Shown here: piece after piece, positions 1 through 12,300 of the stretch
Layout of the letters: every line of letters begins with the position of its first letter
Position numbering within the stretch: position 1 is the first letter of the stretch
Assembly (NCBI GenBank): GCA_007922225.1
Contig: ML679963.1
Coordinates: 148,804 to 212,803, forward strand
Origin: Emydura subglobosa
Lineage: Eukaryota > Chordata > Testudines > Chelidae
DNA: 64,000 bases
Direction: 5' to 3'
Translations under genes and position numbers: made by a program
Notes under the pieces: model-generated
The model's database searches: none
What the model was told of the DNA's origin: nothing
The model's input: only the letters and a program-made list of their open reading frames with translations

Positions 1-233
1 TACAAGTTAATTGATGGTTTGGTTATTTTTGCTGCCAGTTCTGCTAATTCAGCGTAGAATGAGAGTCAAATACAATTCTTTCTTTCTCACACATCACCAC
101 CACTAATAAGGTTCTACAAGTCACACTGCTCCCTTAATGACATGTGTGATCTATGGACTTCAATAATTGAAACCACAGTGCAGGACTCAGTCTACCCATA
201 GCAGTCAACTCCTCCTCTTTTACTTCCGCTTAC

Positions 234-393
234 CTCACAGAGTGATGGAGGGGGGGTTGGCCAAGATTTGTCCAAAACGTTCTTTGGTAAATTGCGTTTG
301 AGGTTCATCAAGAAGGAGTAGCGAATGTAATCTAGGAAGTATTCATTCTCTGAGCAGCGAGGGTAGTTCCGGTAAATAAAACCTTTAATAAAC
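234..393 (-). CDS. MYO1C: MYO1C exon: end of third IQ-like segment and start of TH1 tail
   Basis: Last exon of the gene inside the window, residues 764-817 of the partial protein. It opens after an AG acceptor with one base completing an Arg codon ([13 protein letters not shown]) and ends on a whole Glu codon before donor gtaagc. The stretch [17 protein letters not shown] followed by [13 protein letters not shown] is the conserved junction from neck to TH1 tail in myosin-Ic. The next exon is not within bases 1-233, so the tail continues outside the window. Confidence 0.95.
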
Positions 394-3300
394 CTGAATC
401 GGCAGAAGAAGGGAGGTCAGTAAACATCATGGATAGGTTTGATGCAGATGATTAGACTAAAGAATCTAAGAAGTGTCTTGCACTCTAATTATCTATGGTT
501 CTACAATAAACCTGTTTAACACCCAGACTTCCTATGCCCCCACTACTGAAGGCAAGTTACTATAAACAAGAAACTTAGCATCTGAGGAAAAAAGCCAAAT
601 AAGCTGGAAACTGTGTCAGACAAACAAAAGATACACTTTGCAAAGGAAGGGGAACTGAGCAGGGATCTGCGAAGGGCTGAGAACATGTGCTCTATCAGTG
701 ACTCCAAGGGCGGATAAGGTCAAGAGCAGATAGTACAGGGAAACTGACCATAGGGATAAAGGATTCAATATATATAAAAAGTGCAGAGGTAAAATTTCAG
801 TTTCCTTGTTGTAGTAGAATCAAGTTTTAGAGGTTTTTATTAGAGATCTGTAATCAGGAGAGTCCTGTAGGAAAAGCATTGCTTGTTTTCAGCCACATAC
901 TCAAATTTCACATCGTAGTCTTGAGTGAGTTAAAATAACTATAGATTCATCAACTTATCCATTCCTGAGGAACCAGAATCCTTGTGTTATTGAAACAGGC
1001 AAATTTTGGTTCAACAAACAAGATTTTTTAAAAGTAACAAATTACACTGGCAAGACAGTTTATCTCCATCTATCTATTGTTAGACACTAGGTTTTGAGAC
1101 TCTGCCGCTACACTACAATCTATGTGATTTTTTTTTTTTTTTTTTTTTTTTAAAAACACACCGTTTAATTGTTTCCACTGCCCATTTTTTCTTAGCAGCT
1201 TTTCGGCGTCCCTGCATTCCACGCCACCATGACTGGATAGTTATTGCTGAAGACAATAAAAAACAAAAAGGTATTACATTGAACAAAACTCTTTAATTCC
1301 ATATAACCCAAAACATTCCCCTCTATTCTATGCTTTCTGGCTTTTTATTCTTTCATAAACTCACATCAACAGCCTCCCCTGTTTTTGCTATAAATAAAAT
1401 AGGAGCTTATAACTATACAGGTTATTAGCCATAAGTTTATACAGTTTCCCATACCCTCACATACCTGAATGTTTCATATGCAGGAATTTCTGTCGCCAAT
1501 AGAAGCCTCTCCATGTGGCCTGGATTTTTGTGGCTGAAATTAGAAAAGAAAAGAGGCATCAATTAGAAATGGTGGCAAAGGTTGGGATTCTGATAGAGAA
1601 CAGATTAATTAAAAAAAAAAAAAAAAGGCACACTGATAGTTGTCTACTAAACCACCCAGTTAAATGTGTATAACTTACCCAGACTCTGCTTCCGTATCTC
1701 CAAAGCATCTTCTGTTGCAAATAAAGTCTTGGGAAAACGAATAAAAATCTTTGTTCTGGAAATAGAAACTTATGATTATATATAAGAGGCCAGAGGAGCA
1801 CACTTCCTGCCCTCAGCATTCCCCATGGGACCTCTGCTCTCTCCCTCATTCTCTAGACATAGAAGCCATATTTAAACACAGACTCTCAATGACTCAATCA
1901 CAAATTAGGGAAGAAAGAAATAACTGACCGGCCCATCTTATATTCTTCTTGTTTGTAGCCTAGATGTTTCACAAGCACAGCCACTCCATCATGGTGGCGC
2001 CCTTCCCATATGGGCCACGTTTCTGAACAGAGTGATTTGTACCTGGAAATAAACAAGACAGACTTTATAATGAGAAGGAAAGTAGAGCATTTCTGAATGG
2101 TACAATGAGGGAGTCACACTGCTTTTCCCTTAGATAGAGAGCCATTCTGGTAATCAAGGCCTTTTAGTTAAACAGACTACATGTTGTTTGCTATATAGAA
2201 ACTTCCTGTTTGGAACAGATCAGTGCAGAGCTGGTGAGGGAGAACAGGTGACACAATTACTGTAAATCCTACCTCTGCAGGAAGATTTCATATTTCCGGC
2301 GATAAGCAAAACCAGCTCTCCGTACTCTCAGGTTCTCCATCAGTCCTAAATATTTCACTTGATGTCGGATTAGAACTTCATCAAAGCGACCTAGCAATCA
2401 TATAAGTGGTGGAAAATTATCACGTTACAGCTATCCTTCAATCTGGAAAAGGAACTGTTCCACTACCAGCTCTTGGTAATCACGCTGCAGATACCAATTA
2501 ACTTTGCCCTCAGCTAAGGTGCCAACTAAGTAAACATTCCATTTGCCACGTGAAAGCCAGTCTTCCTCCCCCATACAGTACTAAGAAGCTCTCCTTCATA
2601 TGTAACATCCAAGTCCAAAGCTGGCCAACTGTAGTGTCATTCTTAAGCACTTCAGGGACCAGAAGTTTTGAAGGCTGGTTGTGTTGAGCCTTACTGGTCA
2701 GTGAAATTGTTGAAAGAAAGCACAAAACAGATTCAAACAAATATAAACAGGGTTTGTTGCAGCTAAAACAGCTGCTAATTAAGTGGTTTCAAGGCTTCTG
2801 GTGAGGTTACAGAGTTACAACAACACACTTAAACCTTTCTAAGATGACAAAATTATCCATATATGATCCACTGGAGATGTGATTTGAATGGACAAGGCTT
2901 CCATCTCTTTGGACATTTATCAGGAATACTGGACAACTTACACAACTCAGCATGGCAGAAAGACTGAGTAACAACATCTTGAACACATTATCCAGCCATG
3001 GTGGATTGACTTAAAATCAAAAAGATTTAAATCACCAATTTAATCATTATTTAAGCAAGCAAGCTGGAAACCATGATTTAAATCTTCTATTTTAATCATG
3101 TTTTGTATTTGTACTTTTTAGTTATTTTCTTAAGGAAAGGGTGATTCTCATTAGTAGATAGTTGAAAATAAGGTGTTTTTTTAACAGTTAACGTTAATTT
3201 TGGTGCTTCTTTTTGCTAACCAGGAGAATACAATATAGCTATACATATTTATTTAAGCAGTTATATAGCTTAACTTAACGTTTATTTAGATTCTTGATTT

Positions 3301-6300
3301 TTACATTTTTTATTATGTTAGAATATATATCATTTATCATTTTCTATTTATTAAATTATTAATTTTTTACCTGTGATTTGTGTAAAGCTCAGTTTAGGAT
3401 GGCAACCTAAACCTAATGTCCAACCTAGATCTCCCCCACTGCAATTTGAGACAGTTGCTCCTTGTTCTGTCATCTGCCACCACTGAAAACAGCCTAGCTC
3501 CATCCTCCCTGGAACCCCCTTTCAGGTAGTTAAAGCCTGCTATCAAATCTCCCCTCATTCTTCTCTTCTGCAGACTAAACAAGCCTAGTTCCCTCAGCCT
3601 CTCCTCATAACTACCTGAAAGGGGGTTCCATGGAGGATGGAACTAGGCTGTTTTCAGTGGTAGCAGATGGCAGAAGAAGGAGCAATGGCCTCAAGTTGCA
3701 GTGGGGGGCGGGTATCTAGGTTGGATATTAGGAAAAAGTTTTTCACTAGGAGGGTGGTGAAGCACTGGAATGGGTTACCTAGGGAAGTGGTGGAATCTCC
3801 ATCCTTAGAGGTTTTTAAGGTGCGGCTTGACAAAGTCCTGGCTGGGATGATATAGCTGAGGTTAGTCCTGCTTTGAGCAGGGGGTTGGACTAGATGACCT
3901 CCTGAGGTCCCTTCCAACTCTAATATTCTATGATTCTATGATAAGTCTTGTGCTCCAGCCCCCTAGTCATTTTTGTTGTCCTCCGCAGGACTCTCCAATT
4001 TGTCCACATCTTCTCTGTAGTGGGGGGCCAAAACTGGACACGGTACTCCAAATGAGTCCTCATCAGTGCTGAAGAGAGGGGAATAATCACTTCCTGTGAT
4101 CTGCTGGCAATGCTCCTACTAATGCAGCCCAATATGCCCTTATCCTTCTTGGGAACCAGGGCACACTGCTGACTCATATCCAGCTTCTTATCCACTGTAA
4201 CCTCCAGGTCCTTTTCTGCAGAACTGCTGCCTAGCTCATCAGTCCCCAATCTGTAGCTGTGTATAGGATTCTTCCGTCCTAAGTGCAGGACTCTGCACTT
4301 GTCCTTGTAAAACCTCCTCAGATTTCTTTTGGCCCAATCCTCCAGTTTGTTTAGGTCCTTCTGTATCCTATCCCTACCTTCCAGGGTATCTACCACTCCC
4401 CCTAGCTTAGTGTCATCTGCAAACTTGCTGAGGGTGCAATCTACCCCATCCTCTAGATCATTAATGAAGATGTTGAACAAAACCGGCCCCAGCACCAACC
4501 CCTGGGGCACTCCGCTTGTGACCGGCTGCCAGCGAGACATGGAGCCATTGATCACTACTCGTTGAGCCCTATGCTCTAGCCAGCTCTCTATCCATTTTAT
4601 AGTCCATTCATCCAACCCATACTACTTTAACTTGCTGATAAGAATACTGTGAGAGACAGTATCAAAAACTTTGCTAAAGTCAAGGTATATCACGTCCACC
4701 GCTTTCCCCACATCCACAGAGCCAGTCACCTCTTCATAGAAAGCAATCAGGTTAGTCAGGCATGACTTCCCCTTGGTGAATCCATGTTGACTGTTCCTGA
4801 TCACCTTCCTCTCTTCCAAGTGCCTTAAAATGGATTACTTGAGGACCTGCTCCATGATTTTTCCAGAGATTGAAGTGAGGCTGACCGGTCTGTAGTTCCC
4901 TGTATGCTCTTTCCTCCCTTTCTTGAAGATGGGCACTATATTTGCTTTTTTCCAATCATCAGGGACCTACCCCAATTGCCACGAGCGTTCAAAGATAATA
5001 GCCAATGGCTCTGAAATCACCTCAGCCAACTCCCTCTGTACCCTCAGGTGCACTGCATCTGGCCCCATGGACTGGTGTATGTCCAATCTTTCTAAATAGT
5101 CTTGGACCTGTTCCTTCAGCAATGCGGGATGTTCACCTCCTTCCCATTCTGTGCCGCCCAGTGCAGTAGTCTGGGAGCTGACCTTGTCTGTGAAGACAGA
5201 GGCAAAAAAGGCATTGAGTTCTCCACATCCTCTGTCATTAGGTTGTCCCCCCCGCGTTCTGTAAGGGGCCCACACTTTCCCTAATCTTCCTCTTGTTGGT
5301 AACATACCTGTAGAAATCCTTCTTCTTCCCCTTCATGTCCCTTGCTAGCTGCAACTCCAATTGTGCTTTGGCCTTCCTGATTTCATTCCTGCATGTTCGA
5401 GCAGCGTTTTTATACTCCTCCTTAGTCATCTGACCAAGCTTTCACTTCTTGTAAGCTTCTTTTTTGTGTTTAAGTTCACCAAAGACTTCGTTGTTAAGCC
5501 AGGCCTTTTCCTTCAACAGGGAGGATGGATGAGAACACCACTTGCGCTTCAAACTCCTTTATCCTTCTTCCCAGAGACACACAGTCTGCAGTGATCTGCT
5601 CAAGATCATTCTTGGCAGTGTCATTGGTGCCCACATGGAGAAGCAGGAAGGGGTAGCAGTCTGAGGACTTGATAAGTCTGGCAGTCTCTCCGTCACATCC
5701 TGAATCCTAGCTCCAACCAAGCAGCAAACTTCTCTAGTTTCCCAGTCTGGACGGCAGATGGATGACTCCATCCCCCTTAGGAGGGAGTACCCGACCACCA
5801 TCACCCTTCTCTTCCTCTTGGGAGTGGTGGTCGTGGAACCCCCATCCCTAGGACAATGCATCCCTTGCCTTCTGATCAACAGGGTCGCCATCTGATCCAT
5901 TCCCTCAGATGAGTCTTCCAAATCGTTCTCCGCTGTAGTACCTGAGCAGAGAGCCTGAAAACGATTCCTTACCTCTATCTGCATGGTGGACATGTAGGTT
6001 CTCTTTCTTCAGGAAGTCACATGCTGCCAATTTTCTTCCCCGTTCTTCAGTTTCCCCTGCACTGCCTTCTCTGAATTTTCCTCACACTGTGCCTGCAGTA
6101 GCAAATCATGTCTTCAATCGAGAAAGACTTCGTTTTCTTTAATGCAATGCAGGGTTGATACCTGGATCTCTAGTCCTTTAACCTTCTCTTCCAATATGGA
6201 AACCAACCTGCACTTTGTACAGATGAAGTCGGCTCTATCCTGTGGGAGGAAAACAAACATAGCACATCCAGTGCAGGTGACAACAGCAGATCGCTCACTT

Positions 6301-9300
6301 TCCATATCTTTCCTCTGAGAGCCTCTTCAGATGCTGTATTTACTGCTCAGCAAAGTCTGAAAGGCAAAACCCGCCGTGGGCTCTCCCCCCAGGTGAACTC
6401 TTTCTGTTTGCCTCTCCTCGGTTCGCAGCTCACTTGGTTCGCACCTGGCTGCTTCTTCTAAGGCTGCTGACTTGAAGCAGATGCCCCGCCTCAGTGCCTC
6501 CCTCTGCAATCAACCACTCCAGGTCCACCTGGAACAAAGCACTCCCAATTCATACTTTTCAATCAATCAGTCAGTCAGTCAATCACACGGCCAACTGCCA
6601 AACAATCCCTGTAACTGCATCAGTCACAATCACACACAGAGTCAGCTGTAACTTGCACCAGTCACACAAATGGTCTCTCAGATACTCACCCTTCTAGCAC
6701 ACAACACAGCTCCCCTCACGTCGCACTCACTTGGGCTCCTCTCGGACAGATCCCAGGCAAACTTCTTCTGTTCGCCTCTCCTCTGTTCGCAGGTAGGTTG
6801 GGAGGTGAATGGATTAGTTGAGGTGGAAAGGAGAAACCACCTTAGGGAGGAATTTTGGATGGAGTTGTAAGGAGACCTTGTCTTTGTGGACGACCGTAAA
6901 GGGTGGGTCAGCCATCATGGCCAGCAGCTTGCGAACCCGTGGAGCAGAGGTGATTGCTACCGAAAGATCACTTTCATGGAGAGGTAAGTGAGAGAGCAAG
7001 TGACCAGGAGTTCAAAGAATGGCCTGGTGAGGGTCAAGAAAAAAAGGCTGAGATCCTAAGGAGGGGTGGGTTTCTGAGACATCAGGAAGGTGTTGAGGAG
7101 GAAATGGGCTGTGGTTGGGTGGCTAAAGGCAGAGAAGCCATCAATCGGCAGAAGAAAGGCACTGAGCACTGCCAGATAGACCTCAGTGGATGAGTGGGCA
7201 AGGCCAGAGAGTCAAAGGTGGAGAAGATAGTTGAGGATGGTGGATATGGAGACTGAGTGCAGATGATGGTGGAACACCCATGTAGTGAAGCGCCTCCACT
7301 TTGCTTGGTAGCATGCTCTATTGCAGCGGTTCTCAACCGGTGGTACGTACCACCGGTGGTACTTACCGGAGGGCTGGGTGGTACGCGCAGCGTTGAATCC
7401 GCTGCCGCCGGACGGGCCCTCCCACCGACCCTTGCGAAACTCTGCTGCCGAAAATGGGGAAACGGCGAAAGGGTTTCAGCGGCGGGTATTGTTTCTGCCG
7501 TGAAACCCCGCCGCCCGTCTCTCCCCACCGCTGCGAAACCCTGCTGGAAATCCCTCCCGCCGCCGCCGCGGCGAAACCCTGCCGCAAGTCCCCTCCCTTT
7601 TTTTCCCCCCAAGTGGTACTCGGGTCGGGTACAGTCGGGTCAAGTGGTACTTGACCCGACTGTACCTGGCCTGAGTGGTACTCGGGGAAAAAAAGGTTGA
7701 GAACCGCTGCTCTATTGGATGGGTACCTGATGTGTGAAAAGACGTTGGACACTGGTGTGGAGCACACGTTGTCTGCATGCAAGCTCTGTCCAAATAGTAG
7801 GCCATGATGTGAAGCAGTTCTTGGGTTGGGGTGTCAGAGCTGATCATGTGCCTGCTTGAGGAAATTCGGGAGAGCGGGAAGGCGGATTGGAGGGTAAGCG
7901 GAGAGGAGAAAGAGGTCGGTGAACCAGTACTAGTGAGCTCAAAAGGGAGTGATGAGGATGAAGACTGTCCAATCCTGCCATATCTTGCAGAGGATCTGTG
8001 GGAGAAGCAGTATGGGTGGGAAGGCATATCGAAGTCCAGGTGATCAGGAGAGAAGTGTATCCCCCTGAGAGCCTTGCCCAAGAGTGACTCTGGAAGAGAA
8101 GAGGAGAAGCTTGTGGTTAGTGGAAGTTGCAAAGAGGTCCCAGAGTGGCATGCCCCACTGGCAGAAGATGGAGTGGAGATTGGGTCTTGGAGCTCCCACT
8201 CGTGGTTATTGTGGAAGGAGTGACAGAGTACCCGCAAGGGTGTTGTTGGCGCCTGGAAAATGGACTGCATAGAGTGTGATCCTGTGCTTGAGGCACCAGT
8301 TCCAAAAGTGAATGGCTTCCATGCAAAGGGCCGGAGACTGGGCTCTGCCCTGTTTGTTTACATAGATAATGGCCATCATGTTGTCGGAGAGGAATTGCAC
8401 GAGGGAAGTAGATGAGGGGCAGGAACGCCTTGCAACTGAGGCAGACGGCTCACAGTTCTAGGATGTTGATGTGCATCCTGGCCTCACTAGGGGACCATAG
8501 GCCTTGGGTTGTGTGGCCCTCCATATGAGCACCCCAGTCCACGAATGACATGTCTGTGGTGCAAGGCTTAGGAAGGTTGAAGGGAGTGCTGGCCACGATT
8601 TTGGCTGTGTTGCACCACCATGAGAGGGAAGTCAAGAGCAAGGGGGGGAGGGACTCCTCATTTGGTGAGGTGATCTACTTGTGGGTCAGATGGTGTGAAG
8701 CCACAGTTGGAGGCATCGCATGTGTAGGTATGCATACAGAGTGATATAGGTGCAGGCCATCATGTGGCCGAGAACAGAGAAGCATTATAGAGATGTGTAT
8801 GAGGACAACGGTGAAGGTGAGTGATGAGGAAAGTGAGAGTGGCAAAGCAGTCTGCTGGTAGAAAGGCTTGTTCTACAAGTGAGTCTAGTAGAGCTCCTAT
8901 GAAAGTGAGCTCGTGGATAGGTACGAGGGTCAACTTGTCCTCAATGACACAGATCGTCAGGCCAGGGAGGAAGTCTTGCAAGGTGTGGATGGTGATCAGG
9001 AGATGTTCTCAGGACAACACAACAAGGAGCCAGTTGTCCAGGTATGGGAACAATGTGGCCAAAGCATTTCATATAGGCCACCACTACCGTGAAGACCTGT
9101 GTGAAAAAGCAGCGAATGATGGCTATTCTGAATGGGAGGACTCAGAACTGATAGTGTGAGTGTCCCACCACGAAGTGAAGGAATTTGCGACAGGCGGGAT
9201 GTATATCCACATGGAAGTATGCATCCTTCATATCAAGTGCCACAAACCAGGCTCCAGGAGAGAGGCAGAAAATAATCTGTGGGAGGGTGACTATGCAGAA

Positions 9301-12300
9301 GCAGAACTTGCGAATGAAGTGGTTCAGATCCCGGAGGTCTAAAATGGGGCAAAGGACGCCCTCTTTCTTCAATATGAGGAAAAGAGGGGGTAGAATCCAC
9401 AGCCACAATAGTGGTTTTGTCACTAAAACTTTTTCGTTATCAAATGGGAGGTTCTCAAGAGTGGTCTGGATCTCCTTCAGGAAACCTGAAGTCTGTAACC
9501 AGGAGTCTCTGTGCAGCACTACTCCTGAGACCAAGGAGAGGGATGCTGTGTCTGCTGCGTCCACCTCAGCTTGGAGGGTTACCTTGACAACCAATTTGCT
9601 CTCCTTAGTCAAGGACTTAAACTTGGCCTGCCTGTCCTCCAGGATGGAGATCTGAAATCCCTCCAGTTTTGTGTACCACAGGAAGTTGTATTTTGCCAGT
9701 ATAGACTGGTAACTGGCAATGCGGAATTGCAGCCCTACTGAGGGATAGACTTTATGACTGAGGACTGCTCAATCTGGTGCTCATAAGTGTGCTTCTTATG
9801 AGCACAGTAGGGCTTCATCGGTGCCGTCGGTACTGCCAGTGGTGTCACTGTGAATGGAGCTGGAGAAGAGCTCATAGGTGGTGAGGCTAAACGCTCCCCA
9901 GTGGATCTCCTGGTGCCACATTCCAGTGGACACATGGGTGCATTGCCTCCTCCCTGAGGTGCTTTCAGAGCTGAAGCTCTCAGGCCTCACGAGACTGTAG
10001 TGGAAAGGAGCATCAGAAAGAGAAGTGGGTGACGACATGGGTGTCACTCATACAATATAGGCAACATTGGTGCTCATTGCTGAGGGAGACGTGTGGGCAT
10101 GAAGCACAGCTTTTAAAGTTAGCTTGCTGAGGCCTAGTCCCCCTTGGTGGGTGGGACACCCCGCACAGAGTGAAGTAGCAACTACTAACTAATTCCTAGC
10201 TACTAATTACTATATTAAGAAACTTTGAAAAACTATATACAATGATACTAGAAAATGCTATGCAGTACAAATGAGGAGGAAGAGGGGTTCTGACTCTGGC
10301 CACGCGGTGGTAAAAGGAAACTGGAAGGGCATTGACCAGCACAGCCTCATAAGACCTTGGACATACCACGTGGCCAACGCATAACCCATACATGGGTCGA
10401 TGGACACTACTATGAACAGTTCCGGCTCTGGCACATGGCGTGTATGCGCACCCCATGTTTGGAATCCACATTGGGACCCAGCACTCGAAGAATAATAATA
10501 GGAGTTGAAGGCTAGAAGGGACTTTAGATCGTATAGCACAGGTCATAAAGCAGCCAAATAACTATTTTGGATTCTCATGAGACAAAAACTAGATAAAGAA
10601 TCAGAATGGAGAAACTCAGAGGGTTGTTGATGATCATTCTACATCCTGATAACACTTCTCCATGGAGTAGAATGAGGACCAGAAAAGAATTTACTAGAAA
10701 TATAGAACACACACAAGCTTGTCTCTTTCACAAACAAAAGTTGGTTCAATAAAAGATGTTAACTCACCCACCTTGACTCTCTACAAATCAATTGTTTTAT
10801 CTTAACTGAATTTAGACAGCATCTTTTCCTGATCTGTGCCCTCAAGTTATAACTTTTGGTGTGAATTTCCTACACATTCCTAAAGACAGGAAAATGCTTA
10901 AAGCAGCACAGGCAGGAGAGGGAGTGTCACTAAAACCTTACCAGCTTGCTTAGCATCATTAGGTTTAATGCAGCGAATATATGATGGCTCCTTGGACATC
11001 AGAATTTCCATTAGTTTGGACAGACTGTTCTTAAACTGAGTTGCTGCCTAGAAAAAAGAAGAATGAAAGACTCAAGTCTGAAGTGACTGATTATGACTAG
11101 TTCTTGTGACACTGCAGCAGACAATTAAGACTAAGAACAAGTGTTTCAGTCTCAAAGCTTTAAACATAACGGAGGTCCTATTTTACACTACAGTGTTAGA
11201 GCAAAGGAGACATTATCTTCAATAATTGGAAATGTCTATGCTTCAGTTCAACTCCTGTGCTCTTACCGTTTCAGGTCTCTTTTTATCTGTCAGCTCACTC
11301 CTCTCAAAACAATGATTTATGATAGGATTCTCTGAGTTGCACATGGTCTAGAAAGAAACAGTAGAAGACAAACGCATGAACATTTTTAAAGCTGGACAGG
11401 ACAAAGTAGTAGCATGTGTATTTTTGGGAGATGGCAAGGGAACAGATGAGACCCAGGTTTTTTTATCTCTAATTTCTATGATAAACATCAATGATAAAAC
11501 AACTGGGACCTCAGGTTTTTTTGCATAGCATAGTCATGTGGACAATGTATCCTGAAGATTGAAAGGTCCAAGAGAGATGGTACCTTCACAGCCCTCTCCA
11601 TTCTTGACTTAATTCTTTACAATGCTCAACAAGAGAGGCAGTTCTCGCTCCACACTCACCTCCTTCAGGTTCCGAAATAGAAGGTCGTTGTTTTTATCCA
11701 GAAAACCTAAAGAAAAAAAAACAACTAAATCTGCTGCTGCTGTTTCACAGGAAGTCCTCTCCAAGGACCTTGAGCTGAAAAAGTAATTTGATTAACCAAA
11801 TTACATATTTAGATATTGTGTGACTGTATTAATCTGAATGGCAGGAGATAGGAGGAGAAAAAGGAAGTGTAACAGTCTGGAGTGGGGGAAAATGGGGACA
11901 GAAAGTGACCCTAGTATCAGGCAATGGTGTAGTTATTGTGTAATATTTACCTGTGATACTGTAGGTGACCTCTCCAGCATAGTGCAAGAGACGGAACTCT
12001 TCTCGGCCCAGAGATTTCCGAGTCTTCTGGTCAGCCAGCTTGTGTCTGGGAAGAAAACAAAAAGGCTTAATGAGAAAATAGTATCCTCAAATAGGATTCA
12101 GCCTCAAGTACTACTAATGCTAAGTATAGAACCATCACAGCTTTTGGTGGAGGGATGGGACCACAGGAATGCAGGAAAGCTGATAGTTTCTCTCCAAGAA
12201 CAATAATACAAAGGTAAATGGGAGCCATAGATCAGCAGCTCTGACTCCAGGCCCAGAAATATATTTAGACTTGTTCCAAAGGGATAACTGATTAAAAAAA

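Larger units (their letters stand above)
3395..6795 (-). mobile_element. CR1 LINE, rearranged copy (minus strand)
   Basis: A CR1-clade non-LTR retrotransposon read from about 6795 (5' UTR) to 3395. Seen in order on the minus strand: a 5' UTR with a repeated box, ORF1 start with a Cys-rich motif, an SGNH-like ORF1 segment, a jump into ORF2 that skips the endonuclease, the reverse transcriptase with FADDTKL, and part of the C-terminal region (MRGDLIA...LDIR). The 3' UTR is missing, and a second CR1 3' end in the opposite direction interrupts the copy at 3616-3945. Many stops and frameshifts make it dead. Its 5' end abuts DIRS-like element D. Confidence 0.9.
6796..10490 (-). mobile_element. DIRS-like element D, decayed and 3'-truncated
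   Basis: A tyrosine-recombinase retrotransposon read from 10490 to 6796. The 5' terminal repeat ends with gcactcgaag at 10490, the same edge seen in elements A and B, and is followed by aat. Gag remains lie around 9430-10050, RT around 8760-9430, RNase H around 8100-8700 and the recombinase around 6814-8100. The 3' end is missing because the CR1 5' end abuts it. It is more diverged from A and B than they are from each other, so it is an older or different subfamily. A 386-bp hAT MITE interrupts it. Confidence 0.85.

Noticed and set aside
7082..7782. Several overlapping Arg/Pro/Gly-rich frames on both strands
   Set aside because: They lie across a GC-rich hAT MITE with defined ends and a target duplication; the frames are compositional.
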